Assembly (NCBI GenBank): GCA_022781925.1 | Contig: JALESO010000029.1 | Coordinates: 1-35,084 of the forward strand | Reading direction: 5' to 3' | Length of the DNA stretch: 35,084 nucleotides | Source: Lachnospiraceae bacterium | GTDB taxonomy: Bacteria; Bacillota; Clostridia; Lachnospirales; Lachnospiraceae | Shown here: one piece after another, positions 17,221 to 25,971 of the stretch | Layout of the letters: every line of letters begins with the position of its first letter | Position numbering within the stretch: the stretch's first letter is position 1 | Program-made: the position numbers and the translations under genes | Notes under the pieces: generated by a model | What the model was told of the DNA's origin: nothing | Database searches by the model: none | The model's input: the letters and a program-made list of their open reading frames with translations, nothing else

Positions 17221-18990
17221 GTGAAAGAAAAATGGGTAGTTTCAGCGAAAAAGGCTGATTTTCAGGCAATCGGACAGCACTTCGGCATTGACCAGGTACT
17301 GGCAAGGATCATGCGGAACCGTGGACTGACCGATCTGCAGGAAATGGATCTGTATCTGCATGGTACGAGGGCTGACCTTCATGATCCGCATCTTCTGAAG
17401 GATGTGGAACCGGCAGCGAGGATCCTGAAAGAAAAAATCGAAGAAAAGAAGCATATCCGAATCATCGGAGATTATGATATAGATGGGATCCAGTCAACCT
17501 ATATCCTGTACTGTGCCCTGCGGCGTCTAGATGCAGTGGTGGATTTCGTGATCCCGGACCGGATTCTGGACGGATATGGTCTGAATGAACATCTGGTGAC
17601 CCGGGCAAATGCAGACGGTGTTGATACAATCCTGACCTGTGACAACGGAATCTCCGCCATTGACCAGATCCATCTGGCAAAGACACTGGGAATGACGGTG
17701 GTGGTCACAGATCACCATGAAGTCCCTTTTACGGAAGTGGACGGTGTCCGCAGGGAAAAAGTCTGTGAGGCAGATGCGGTAGTGAATCCAAAGCAGCAGG
17801 AATGCCGTTATCCTTTTAAGAAACTGTGCGGAGCGGCGGTTGCCTTCAAACTGGTGCAGGTACTTTACGAAGTCTTTGGACTGGATGTGTCCGAGGCAGA
17901 CTGTTTTATCGAAAATGCCGGTTTTGCCACGGTGGGGGATGTCATGGACCTGCAGGGAGAGAATCGGATTCTGGTAAAGCTGGGGCTGGAGATGCTGAAC
18001 CATACGACAAATATCGGAATGAAGGCACTGATCCTTCAGAACAAACTGACGATGGGCGCCATCAAATCCCATGACATCGGATTTCGCATCGGGCCCTGCC
18101 TGAATGCCAGCGGCAGACTGGACACGGCACGGCTTTCTCTAAAACTGCTGCTGTGTGAGTCCGAGACGGAGGCGGCGGTTCTGGCAGAAGAGATCGTGGA
18201 ACTGAACGAGAGCCGGAAGCTGCTGACCATGCATGCGGTGGAGCAGGCAAAGGAGATTGCGCAGCAGGAGGAATATGTCAATGACCGTGTGCTGGTGATC
18301 TTTCTGCCGGACTGTCATGAAAGTCTGGCGGGGATCGTGGCAGGGCGGATCCGGGAGGCCTATCACCGGCCGACGCTGGTGATCACCCGGAGTGAACACG
18401 GGGCAAAAGGTTCCGGCCGTTCCATTGAAAGCTATTCCATGTATGAAGAACTGTGCAAATGCGAAGAATATCTGACACAGTTTGGCGGTCATCCGATGGC
18501 GGCTGGATTTTCCTTAAAGGAAGCGGATATCGATGTATTCCGTCGGAAATTAAATGCAGTGTGCACCCTGACGGAAGAGGATCTCAGACCGAAAGTGGTC
18601 ATCGATGTGCCGATGCCCATCAGTTACATTACGGAGCGGCTGGTCAATCAGCTGACCTGTCTGGAACCTTTTGGAAAAGGAAACGAGAAACCGGTGTTTG
18701 CGGACCGGAACCTGGTGATCGAGCGCCTGCGTATCTGCGGAAAAGAAGGCCGGGTATTTCAGATGAAGGTCAGAAATGCGGCAGGTGTTTCCATGGATGC
18801 GGTATATTTTGGGGATTCGGAGGATCTGCTGTTACCATTGGAAGAAAAATATGGTAAAGTAGTGGCACAGGATACACTGGCAGGCAGATGTATCCATGAA
18901 GCAGCCCTGCATTTTACCTATTATCCGGAAATGGATCATTATTATGAGACACCACGGATAAAATTACGGTTGACAGGGGTATCTGCCTGA
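17221..18990 (+). CDS. recJ: Single-stranded-DNA-specific exonuclease
   Basis: A 5'-3' ssDNA exonuclease of the DHH phosphoesterase superfamily, used in recombination and mismatch repair. The 589 residues show motif DYDID at 84-88, CDNGIS near 140, and D164-H165-H166 (TDHHE), all metal ligands; a DHHA1-type region follows (GKGSGRS-like GAKGSGRSIESYSMYEEL, then FGGHPMAAGF). A C-terminal OB-type domain follows near residue 450. The start is a GTG supported by CAGGAG. The DUF1002 gene follows 39 bases after the stop, suggesting cotranscription from truA onward. Confidence 0.95.
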   Translation: MKEKWVVSAKKADFQAIGQHFGIDQVLARIMRNRGLTDLQEMDLYLHGTRADLHDPHLLKDVEPAARILKEKIEEKKHIRIIGDYDIDGIQSTYILYCALRRLDAVVDFVIPDRILDGYGLNEHLVTRANADGVDTILTCDNGISAIDQIHLAKTLGMTVVVTDHHEVPFTEVDGVRREKVCEADAVVNPKQQECRYPFKKLCGAAVAFKLVQVLYEVFGLDVSEADCFIENAGFATVGDVMDLQGENRILVKLGLEMLNHTTNIGMKALILQNKLTMGAIKSHDIGFRIGPCLNASGRLDTARLSLKLLLCESETEAAVLAEEIVELNESRKLLTMHAVEQAKEIAQQEEYVNDRVLVIFLPDCHESLAGIVAGRIREAYHRPTLVITRSEHGAKGSGRSIESYSMYEELCKCEEYLTQFGGHPMAAGFSLKEADIDVFRRKLNAVCTLTEEDLRPKVVIDVPMPISYITERLVNQLTCLEPFGKGNEKPVFADRNLVIERLRICGKEGRVFQMKVRNAAGVSMDAVYFGDSEDLLLPLEEKYGKVVAQDTLAGRCIHEAALHFTYYPEMDHYYETPRIKLRLTGVSA

Positions 18991-19029
18991 AGGCATACTG
19001 GAAAGAAAGTGAATCGAAAGGAGCAGATC

Positions 19030-19956
19030 ATGAAAAAGGGATTTTTTCGAAGAGGGATTGCATTATTACTGGCAGCAGTGATGGTGGTTGGAATGAGTGT
19101 CAGCGCATTTGCCGCAGACAGCGATAATCCGACACAGGTTACGATCGCAGACGGAGATACGCCATACATTTCTTTTGGCGCGGATCTGCGTGCAGATGAA
19201 AAAGCGAAAGTATTGGAATTATTTGGTCTGACGGAAGCAGACCTGGAAAAATGTGATGTGAACACCGTGACCAATGCAGAGGAGCATCAGTATCTGGATG
19301 CGTATATCACAAATGATCACATTGGCAGCCGTGCCTTATCATCCGTAGCTGTGATGAAGGCAAAAAAGGGCAGCGGTATCACTGTGACCACAAAAAATAT
19401 CAACTACTGTACCACCAGCATGTATGAGAATGCGCTGGCAACGGCGGGGGTAACGGATGCAAATGTGGTAGTTGTCGGTCCCTTTGACATGTCCGGTACA
19501 GCGGCTCTGATCGGCGCAGTGAAAGCGTACTCCGGAATGACCGGCAAAGAGGTGGATACGGATGTCATCGACGGAGCCATCAACGAGATGGTGGTAACCG
19601 GTGAGATCGGAGATGAAACCGGCCAGACGGATGAAATCGCCGGTATGGTGGCTTATCTGAAGGATCAGGTGGGCGGCAAGGATCTCTCTGACAGTGAACT
19701 GACAGATGCTATTGATCAGGCATCGGAAAAATTTAATGTAAGTCTGACCCAGGATCAGATCGACCAGCTGAAAGAACTGCTGAAAAAACTGCAGGGGCTG
19801 GATCTGAACTGGAGCAACATCAGAGATCAGGCGGAAAATTTATATGGAAAATTAAAGGATATGGGTCTGAAGGTTGATACCTCAGCACTGACCCAGCAGG
19901 CACAGGGATTTTTTGCAAAACTGATTGCATTTATCAAGAGCCTGTTTAACCGTTAA
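19030..19956 (+). CDS. DUF1002-family secreted protein
   Basis: A 308-residue exported protein. The signal peptide runs to about residue 28 (ALLLAAVMVVGMSVSAFA, cleavage after AFA). The mature part shows DUF1002-type segments TPYISFGADLRADEKAKVLELFGL and YCTTSMYENALATAGVTDANVVVVGPF. The C-terminal third is helical, ends in a hydrophobic/basic FIAFIKSLFNR-like tail and has no lipobox. Function is unknown. I choose ATG 19030, 7-14 bases after an AAAGGAG site; the upstream GTG at 19009 precedes that site. The methyltransferase starts 10 bases after its stop. Confidence 0.88.
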   Translation: MKKGFFRRGIALLLAAVMVVGMSVSAFAADSDNPTQVTIADGDTPYISFGADLRADEKAKVLELFGLTEADLEKCDVNTVTNAEEHQYLDAYITNDHIGSRALSSVAVMKAKKGSGITVTTKNINYCTTSMYENALATAGVTDANVVVVGPFDMSGTAALIGAVKAYSGMTGKEVDTDVIDGAINEMVVTGEIGDETGQTDEIAGMVAYLKDQVGGKDLSDSELTDAIDQASEKFNVSLTQDQIDQLKELLKKLQGLDLNWSNIRDQAENLYGKLKDMGLKVDTSALTQQAQGFFAKLIAFIKSLFNR

Positions 19957-19966
19957 TGGAGGAAAC

Positions 19967-20719
19967 ATGGAAGCATATACAGAATTTGCACAGGTATACG
20001 AACAGTTCATGGACAATGTGCCTTATGAAGCGTGGTGCGAGGGCATCTGTAACATTTTGGCAGAGCATGGCATCTCAGATGGGCTGGTGTTGGATCTGGG
20101 CTGCGGCACCGGAACCATGACACGGTTGCTGCGGCAGAAAGGGTATGACATGATCGGTGTGGATGCTTCGGCAGAAATGCTGGAGATCGCCAGAAACCAT
20201 CCGGATGATGGCATCTTGTATCTGCAGCAGGATATGCGGGAGTTTGAACTGTACGGAACTGTGGCTGCGGTGGTGTGTATCTGCGATTCCCTGAACTATC
20301 TGCTGGAAGAGGAAGATCTGGCGGAGGTATTTTCCCTGGTGCATAACTATCTGGATCAGAACGGCGTATTTATTTTTGACATGAATACTATTCACAAATA
20401 CCGCGACCTGATCGGAGATTCCACGATCTGTGAAAACAGGGAAGAGGGAAGCTTTATCTGGGAAAATTATTTTGACGAGGACAGCAGCATCAATGAATAT
20501 GCACTGACGCTGTTTGTAAAACAGGAAAATGGCCTGTTTGCCCGGTATGAGGAGTTTCATTATCAGAAAGCCTATGAACTGAAGCAGGTGGCGGCACTTC
20601 TGGAGCAGGCAGGGCTGACACTGAAAGCAGTCTGCGCCGAGGGCGGTACTGAGCCTGCGGATGAAAACTGTGAACGGGCTTATTTTGTGGCAGTGAGAAC
20701 CCAGCCACACATATTTTAA
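19967..20719 (+). CDS. SAM-dependent class I methyltransferase
   Basis: A 250-residue methyltransferase with the Rossmann motif I VLDLGCGTGTMTRLL, motif II acid D in IGVDASAEMLEIAR, and QQDMREFEL plus a CICDSLNYLLEEEDL segment as motif IV. It resembles the clostridial subgroup found between recJ-type genes and hslO. The substrate is unknown. The start at ATG 19967 is chosen from GGAGG 6 bases upstream; a longer reading to 19925 would overlap the previous gene. After it, 20720-20842 contains a 6-bp TGCTTT/AAAGCA hairpin but no clear terminator. Confidence 0.88.
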   Translation: MEAYTEFAQVYEQFMDNVPYEAWCEGICNILAEHGISDGLVLDLGCGTGTMTRLLRQKGYDMIGVDASAEMLEIARNHPDDGILYLQQDMREFELYGTVAAVVCICDSLNYLLEEEDLAEVFSLVHNYLDQNGVFIFDMNTIHKYRDLIGDSTICENREEGSFIWENYFDEDSSINEYALTLFVKQENGLFARYEEFHYQKAYELKQVAALLEQAGLTLKAVCAEGGTEPADENCERAYFVAVRTQPHIF

Positions 20720-20842
20720 ACGGATCGTGCAGGTGGATTGCGAATAGCCGCCTGACCAAAATTAAGAAATGAAATTTCATGCTTTCATGATGCAAAGCAG
20801 GAAGCAGTGGAAATTTGACGATACTTTAGAAAAGGAATGAGA

Positions 20843-21718
20843 ATGATGGAAGATTATATTGTACGTGCAACTGCCGCGAACAGTTCGATTCGCGCATTTG
20901 CCATGACTTCAAAAGGAATTGTGGAGGAGGCCCGGCAGCGGCACAATACCAGTCCGGTCGTTACAGCGGCGCTCGGCCGTCTGCTCACCGGAGGCGCCAT
21001 GATGGGTGTCATGATGAAAGGGGACAAAGATCTGCTGACAGTACAGATCCAGTCCGGCGGTCCGATGAAGGGAATGACAGTGACAGCAGATTCCCAGGGA
21101 CATGTCAAAGGATATCCGGTGGTTGCGGATGTCATGCTGCCGCCGAACAAACAGCACAAACTGGATGTAGGCGGAGCCGTAGGTGTCGGCATGATGCGTG
21201 TCATCAAAGATATGGGACTGAAAGAGCCGTATGTGGGAACCACCGTGCTGCAGACCAGCGAAATCGCAGAAGATCTGACCTATTATTTTGCAACGTCTGA
21301 GCAGGTACCGTCTTCTGTGGGCCTTGGAGTTCTGATGAACAAGGACAATACGGTGCGTCAGGCCGGCGGATTTATCATCCAGCTGATGCCCTTTACCGAT
21401 GAGAAGATCATTGATGCACTGGAGAAAAAACTGTCTGAGATCACATCCGTCACAAATCTGCTGGAGCAGGGCTATACACCGGAGAGTATGCTGGAGTATA
21501 TTCTGGGGGATTTCGGTGTGGAGATCACGGACAAGATCCCGGCTTCTTTCTATTGCAACTGTTCCAAGGACCGTGTGAAAAAGGCGATCATCAGCATCGG
21601 AAAGAAAGACCTGAATGAAATGATCGCAGATGGCAAACCCATCGAGGTAAAATGCCACTTCTGTAATACGGCCTATACATTCAGCGTCGAAGAATTAAAG
21701 GAGATCGTGAAGAAATGA
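20843..21718 (+). CDS. hslO: Redox-regulated chaperone Hsp33
   Basis: A cytosolic holdase activated by oxidation. The 291 residues include the N-terminal substrate-binding domain (DYIVRATAANSSIRAFA, QSGGPMKGMTVTAD) and the C-terminal zinc switch C238-x-C240 ... C271-x2-C274, with 30 residues between pairs, as expected for the CxC-CxxC family. ATG 20843 lies 6 bases after AAAGGA; ATG 20837 would abut it and 20846 is also possible. The stop overlaps the nadE start (ATGA), so the two are coupled. Confidence 0.96.
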   Translation: MMEDYIVRATAANSSIRAFAMTSKGIVEEARQRHNTSPVVTAALGRLLTGGAMMGVMMKGDKDLLTVQIQSGGPMKGMTVTADSQGHVKGYPVVADVMLPPNKQHKLDVGGAVGVGMMRVIKDMGLKEPYVGTTVLQTSEIAEDLTYYFATSEQVPSSVGLGVLMNKDNTVRQAGGFIIQLMPFTDEKIIDALEKKLSEITSVTNLLEQGYTPESMLEYILGDFGVEITDKIPASFYCNCSKDRVKKAIISIGKKDLNEMIADGKPIEVKCHFCNTAYTFSVEELKEIVKK

Positions 21719-23706
21719 GACAGGGATTTATCAAAGTAGCGGCTCTGACACCGAAAGTTACCGTGGCGGATACCCAGGCAAACCGGGAGGAAATCTGTCG
21801 TCTGATGGATGAAGCGGAAGCAAAGGGCGCCAAGATACTGGTATTTCCGGAACTGTGCATTACCGGTTATACCTGTGGCGATCTGTTTTACCAGCAGGTG
21901 CTTCTGCGGGAGGCGAAAAAAGAACTGCTTGCTATTGCAAACTATACCCAGCGCAAGGACTATCTGGCTTTTGTAGGACTTCCGCTGGAATACAATGGAA
22001 AACTTTATAATGTGGCAGCAGCCGTGGCACAGGGAAAAGTGCTGGGTCTGGTGCCGAAGACCCACATCCCGAATTATAATGAATTTTATGAGCGTAGACA
22101 TTTTGCTCCGGGGATGAAACAGCCGGTGCCGGTAGCGTTGGATGAGGATACCGTTGTGCCCATGGGAACCAGAGTATTGTTCCAGTGCCGCCAGATGCCG
22201 GAACTGAAGATCGGTGCGGAAATCTGTGAGGATGTGTGGGCACCGAACCCACCGGGAGTGGAGCATGCCCTGGCAGGTGCGACCCTGCTGGTCAATCTTT
22301 CTGCCAGTGATGAGACAACCGGCAAAGATATGTACCGTAAGAGTCTGGTGACCGGTCAGTCCGGCCGGCTGATCTGCGGCTATGTATACTGCAGCGCCGG
22401 AGACGGGGAATCCACTCAGGATGTGGTATATTCCGGTCATAACCTGATCGCGGAGAACGGAACCCTGCTGGCTGAGTCCAGACGTTTCTGTAACGAAAGT
22501 ATCTATACAGAACTGGACATTGCCCGTCTGAATGAGGAACGCCGCCGGATGAGCACTTTTATGACTTCTGACGAGTCCTACCTTAACGTCGAGTTCAGCT
22601 TAAAAGAAGAGATGACAGAGCTGACCCGTTTTGTAGATTCTGCTCCTTTCGTGCCGGGAAACAAGGCCGATCGTGAGAAACGCTGTGAAGAGATTTTCAT
22701 GATCCAGGCCATGGGACTGAAAAAACGTCTGGAACATACCCATGCAGCTACTGCAGTGGTGGGTATTTCCGGTGGACTGGATTCCACACTGGCCCTGCTT
22801 GTCATGGTAAAAGCCTTTGATCTGATCGGAAAAGATCACAAAGATATTGTGGCTGTGACCATGCCGGGATTCGGAACCACAGACCGTACCTATGACAATG
22901 CTGTGAGCCTGATCAAGTCTCTGGGTGCTACGTTCCGGGAGGTCAGCATCGTGGATTCTGTCCGGGTGCATTTCAAGGATATCGGGCAGAATGAGGCAGT
23001 GCATGATGTGACTTACGAAAACGGACAGGCCAGAGAGCGTACCCAGATCCTGATGGATATCGCAAACAAGAGCAATGGTATGGTCATCGGAACCGGGGAT
23101 ATGTCCGAACTTGCCCTGGGATGGGCGACCTACAACGGAGATCACATGTCCATGTACGGTGTCAACGCTTCCGTGCCGAAGACACTGGTGCGTCATCTGG
23201 TGCGTTATTATGCGGACACCTGTGGGGATGAAACGCTGCAGAACGTGCTGTACGATGTGCTGGATACACCGGTTAGCCCGGAACTTCTGCCGCCGGAGGA
23301 TGGCAAGATCTCACAGAAAACAGAGGATATCGTGGGACCATACGAATTGCACGATTTCTTCCTGTATTACATTCTGCGTTTCGGATGTACACCGAAGAAG
23401 ATTTATCGTCTGGCAAAATATGCTTTTGCCGGAACTTATGATACAGAAACGATACAGAAATGGCTGAAAACTTTCTATCGCAGATTTTTCAGTCAGCAGT
23501 TCAAGCGTTCCTGTCTGCCGGATGGACCGAAAGTAGGTACGGTGGCGGTATCTCCACGCGGAGATCTGCGTATGCCGTCCGATGCCAGCGCACGTATCTG
23601 GATGGAGGAACTGGAACATCTGGAAGAGGAAGATCAACCGAAGCCACAGGGTATTCTGGGCGGAAGCTGGGAAGAATTTGCAGCACGGATGAAAGCCGGA
23701 GAGTAA
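21715..23706 (+). CDS. nadE: Glutamine-dependent NAD+ synthetase
   Basis: It amidates deamido-NAD to NAD+ using glutamine and ATP. The 663 residues contain an N-terminal nitrilase/glutaminase domain (FPELCITGYTCGD with Glu; KTHIPNYNEFYE with Lys; EICEDVWAPN with the catalytic Cys) and a C-terminal ammonia-dependent synthetase (ATP loop VGISGGLDSTLALLV, GTGDMSELALGW). The length matches two-domain synthetases. It overlaps hslO by four bases. Its stop is one base from that of the leftward gene at 23708, and no terminator is visible between them. Confidence 0.96.
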   Translation: MRQGFIKVAALTPKVTVADTQANREEICRLMDEAEAKGAKILVFPELCITGYTCGDLFYQQVLLREAKKELLAIANYTQRKDYLAFVGLPLEYNGKLYNVAAAVAQGKVLGLVPKTHIPNYNEFYERRHFAPGMKQPVPVALDEDTVVPMGTRVLFQCRQMPELKIGAEICEDVWAPNPPGVEHALAGATLLVNLSASDETTGKDMYRKSLVTGQSGRLICGYVYCSAGDGESTQDVVYSGHNLIAENGTLLAESRRFCNESIYTELDIARLNEERRRMSTFMTSDESYLNVEFSLKEEMTELTRFVDSAPFVPGNKADREKRCEEIFMIQAMGLKKRLEHTHAATAVVGISGGLDSTLALLVMVKAFDLIGKDHKDIVAVTMPGFGTTDRTYDNAVSLIKSLGATFREVSIVDSVRVHFKDIGQNEAVHDVTYENGQARERTQILMDIANKSNGMVIGTGDMSELALGWATYNGDHMSMYGVNASVPKTLVRHLVRYYADTCGDETLQNVLYDVLDTPVSPELLPPEDGKISQKTEDIVGPYELHDFFLYYILRFGCTPKKIYRLAKYAFAGTYDTETIQKWLKTFYRRFFSQQFKRSCLPDGPKVGTVAVSPRGDLRMPSDASARIWMEELEHLEEEDQPKPQGILGGSWEEFAARMKAGE

Positions 23707-23707
23707 G

Positions 23708-24292
23708 TCATCCAATTATACCGGAGCACAGCCGCATCTGATTGGAAATATCAGATTGCCGGGTAATGTCCGGATTTTGCAGCAGGAGCGTGTCATCTAA
23801 CGTATCCAGGATACGCCGGGCAGCACAGGCGAGTTCCGCCAGAAAGAGACGCTGGGTTTCTGTCGAGGAAAGATTTTGTTTGGGCTGGTTCTGCCGGAAA
23901 AAAGATTTCCCGCGGCGCAGTGTTTCCAGAAAACGGGCGTTGTAGGGAAAGCGCAGAACGGACTGTTCTGAAAGGCGGTACTGATGGCATAAGTCATCGG
24001 TTTCCTGTTGCAGACATGGAAAATAATCCAGAATCGCATAGCATACATTGGAAAAAGCAATCCAGTGTTCACAGAAAAAAGAATAAAAATAAGTAGAATC
24101 AGCAGGCAGACCGATCACAACAAGGTCTGCCTGTTGTAGTAAGTGCATGGTGCGGGCATCCCGGCGGGATTGAAAATCAATGCATTGAATATCGCCGAAT
24201 TTCTGAAAAAGCGGTATAAAATAATCCAGACAAAACTGTGGGTGAATGGTTCGAATGGGACTCCAGAAAGCGATGATGTAAGATTTATCCAT
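23708..24292 (-). CDS. Orphan protein, possibly a decayed ATPase-fold (MinD/CobQ-like) relative
   Basis: A 194-residue reading frame from an ATG at 24292 (another Met at 24331 gives 207). The opening SYIIAFWSPIRTIHPQF resembles the first strand of clostridial MinD-like proteins starting IAFWGPIHGQAGT, but the P-loop glycines and lysine are absent. HLLQQADLVVIGLPADS and RFPYNARFLETLRRGKSFF also recall that group's later segments. Family membership is my inference from remembered patterns. No clear ribosome site precedes either start, so expression is doubtful. It is convergent with nadE and its upstream flank is the MITE-like element. Confidence 0.5.
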   Translation of the reverse strand: MDKSYIIAFWSPIRTIHPQFCLDYFIPLFQKFGDIQCIDFQSRRDARTMHLLQQADLVVIGLPADSTYFYSFFCEHWIAFSNVCYAILDYFPCLQQETDDLCHQYRLSEQSVLRFPYNARFLETLRRGKSFFRQNQPKQNLSSTETQRLFLAELACAARRILDTLDDTLLLQNPDITRQSDISNQMRLCSGIIG

Positions 24293-24378
24293 GATATGTA
24301 TTTGAAAAATAAAGAATAAAGACAGTTTCATTATACGGAATGGGGGCAGTGTTGTAAAGTTTTTTTGCGTATAAAATT

Positions 24379-24633
24379 GACGAAATTGAGGAATCTTTTT
24401 TCTGGCGCTAGACGTTCGTTACCCTCATTTCACGCGGTTTCATCTCAATCTTCGATTGAGATAAACGCTTCGCGAGGATGTGCAGTAATTCTGAGAAGAA
24501 TATGTCAGCTTACGCTGACCAGAATCACGCACCAAGTCTCACCTACGTTCGACTTGAATGCGCTCATTCCAGATTCTTGAAAATCGGTCACTCACTTAAT
24601 CGCTTCCAGAAAAAAGATTCCTCAATTTCTGTC
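24379..24633. mobile_element. MITE-like element with 27-bp terminal inverted repeats
   Basis: The ends 24379-24405 and 24606-24633 are inverted copies that differ by a single inserted base. They enclose about 200 bases with no credible gene. The interior holds several hairpins (CTCAATC-TTC-GATTGAG near 24450; GTCAGC-TTAC-GCTGAC near 24504-24519). Part of it (24514-24559) recurs inverted at 25694-25739. No clear target-site duplication was identified. No transposase is encoded, so any movement would be in trans. Confidence 0.6.
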
Positions 24634-24659
24634 ATTGTATTGATTGCAGTATTGCGTCG

Positions 24660-24689
24660 TTGTACGGATTGTTTCCGACCTGCTATAAT
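24660..24689 (+). promoter_or_regulatory. Extended -10 promoter pointing into the 3' end of the amidase gene
   Basis: TTGTAC (24660-24665), an 18-base spacer and an extended -10, TGC-TATAAT (24681-24689). No convincing rightward gene follows: a reading frame at 24752-25027 mostly overlaps the amidase in antisense and has no family look. The transcript would be an antisense or orphan RNA, or the promoter is left over from a lost gene. The remaining space to 24851 shows nothing else. Confidence 0.45.
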
Positions 24690-24851
24690 GGTTCCACAGT
24701 TGAAAAGTTACTTTTGATAATAACAGGTCAGCTTTAGTAGGAGTATACTTTTTGATTGAGATAAAAGGTACAGCAAATGCATGCATTGTCTGGGAGGCAA
24801 TTACTTTTACACATCAAAATTATACGTGTACTCGATTGAAAAAAGCTGGAT

Positions 24852-25616
24852 TTACATTGACACAATTAAGGTGCTGTATCCCTTCTGGCGGAGTTCGTCC
24901 TGCAGGAGAACTGCTTCATCCAGGTTTTTCGGTTTGCCGATCCAGACACCGTAGTACGGTTCTTCGTAGTGAATGGTGCCGTCGAAACCAAGGATCTGCA
25001 GACGTTCCAACTGGTAAGCGGCATTGACGTCATATTTGAACAGGCCGGTTTGTACATAATATCGTTCCGGGATTTCCTGGGCGGAGAGAGGAATGCTTTC
25101 CTCGATACCGGCAACGATGGCATCTACAATGGCGTCAAATTTTTCATCAAAGAGTTGATTATCGATGTCACTGTTTAAAAATCCGGCTTCGACCAGAACG
25201 GCAGGCATTTCTGTTTTCCGAAGGACGATCAGCCCCGGAACTTCCTCCACACCGAGATTTTTGAAGCCAACCTGCTCCAGCTGCCGGTTGATGTTTTCAG
25301 CCAGTGTATCAACTGTCGGGTTATGTTGATAGACAAGGGTCTGCACGCCGTTGTACAGATTGTCTTCCATGCCGGAATTCCGGTGAAAGGAGATAAAATA
25401 TTTCCCTCCGGAGAGGTTGGCAAGGGCAGCTTTTTCCGTAGGTGAGTTGTACACATCCGTAGTCCGGGTGTAGTAGACATTGTACCCTGCTTCTTTCAAT
25501 TTTGCTCCGACAGCCAGTGTCAGCCGGAGTACATCATCTTTTTCCGCGCGTCCCATGTAGGATGCGCCGTTGTCAAAACCGCCGTGACCGGCATCCAGAA
25601 TGATATCTACGTCCAT
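24852..25616 (-). CDS. N-acetylmuramoyl-L-alanine amidase with SPOR domain (CwlC-like)
   Basis: A 254-residue zinc amidase cleaving the MurNAc-L-Ala bond. An Amidase_3 domain (residues 1 to about 165) shows the ligands H11 (DAGHGG), E25 and H78 (SFHRNS) and the catalytic E143 (LVEAGF). The C-terminal region (about 180-254, YYVQTGLFK ... GYSTLIVSM) is SPOR-like. There is no signal peptide. Length, domain order and lack of a signal match Bacillus CwlC, which lyses the mother cell late in sporulation, so I infer that role; a phage-type endolysin is the alternative. The ATG is preceded by AAGGGGG. Related repeat elements flank it on both sides. Confidence 0.88.
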   Translation of the reverse strand: MDVDIILDAGHGGFDNGASYMGRAEKDDVLRLTLAVGAKLKEAGYNVYYTRTTDVYNSPTEKAALANLSGGKYFISFHRNSGMEDNLYNGVQTLVYQHNPTVDTLAENINRQLEQVGFKNLGVEEVPGLIVLRKTEMPAVLVEAGFLNSDIDNQLFDEKFDAIVDAIVAGIEESIPLSAQEIPERYYVQTGLFKYDVNAAYQLERLQILGFDGTIHYEEPYYGVWIGKPKNLDEAVLLQDELRQKGYSTLIVSM

Positions 25617-25693
25617 ACGATTCTATTCCCCCTTAAAAATGATTCACAGATATGTGATAAATGATAAGCTTCAAGTACATCAGATGTACCAGT

Positions 25694-25739
25694 ATTCAAG
25701 TCGAACGCACGAGAGACTCGGTGCGTGATTCTGGTCAGC
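25694..25739. repeat. Second, inverted copy of the MITE-like element core
   Basis: These 46 bases match the reverse complement of 24514-24559 at 42 positions. The match fades on both sides, although both copies share a TTCAAG block just outside. A GTACATC/GATGTAC palindrome lies immediately upstream (about 25673-25689) and a related AGTACATCCGATGTGAT block lies near 25811. It sits in the 355-base gap between the amidase and fabH, upstream of both. Confidence 0.65.
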
Positions 25740-25898
25740 ATGAGCATCATAGGAATTTTGGTACACTGAGTCGCTACATGTAAGTAATATATGATGCAGT
25801 TTTCAAAATAGTACATCCGATGTGATATCTCGCATCTGATATGGTCTCTGGCGGACTGCAGCGAGGTTCAGAAGAATAAAAATAGAAATGGTTCAGTG

Positions 25899-25927
25899 TT
25901 GACAATAAGTATGTTTTTCTGTATACT
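25899..25927 (+). promoter_or_regulatory. Sigma-A promoter of fabH
   Basis: A consensus -35 TTGACA (25899-25904), exactly 17 bases, then -10 TATACT (25922-25927). Transcription would start near 25934, about 38 nt before fabH, just ahead of a FabT-like palindrome. Confidence 0.85.
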
Positions 25928-25942
25928 TTGAAAATAGAATGT

Positions 25943-25955
25943 TTTGATAATCAAA
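25943..25955. promoter_or_regulatory. FabT-like operator before fabH
   Basis: TTTGAT-A-ATCAAA is a perfect palindrome located about 10-22 bases after the predicted transcription start. It matches the known core of the MarR-family fatty-acid repressor FabT in streptococci (TTTGATTATCAAA) with one central change. It suggests fabH is repressed when long-chain acyl-ACP is abundant. The regulator gene is not in this window. Confidence 0.65.
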
Positions 25956-25971
25956 CTAAATGGAGGGATAG

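Noticed and set aside
20909-21658. A 249-codon leftward frame opposite hslO
   Set aside because: His/Gln-rich complement of hslO with no start signals; hslO has its full zinc motif.
24365-24717. Short rightward frames of 71 and 79 codons through the MITE-like element
   Set aside because: They read through hairpins and inverted ends, lack ribosome sites and show no protein-like conservation.
24752-25027. A 91-codon rightward reading frame with an AGGAG upstream
   Set aside because: Most of it lies antisense to the well-supported amidase, its composition is unlike a protein (many Cys, Arg and Ser from the complementary strand) and it has no family features.
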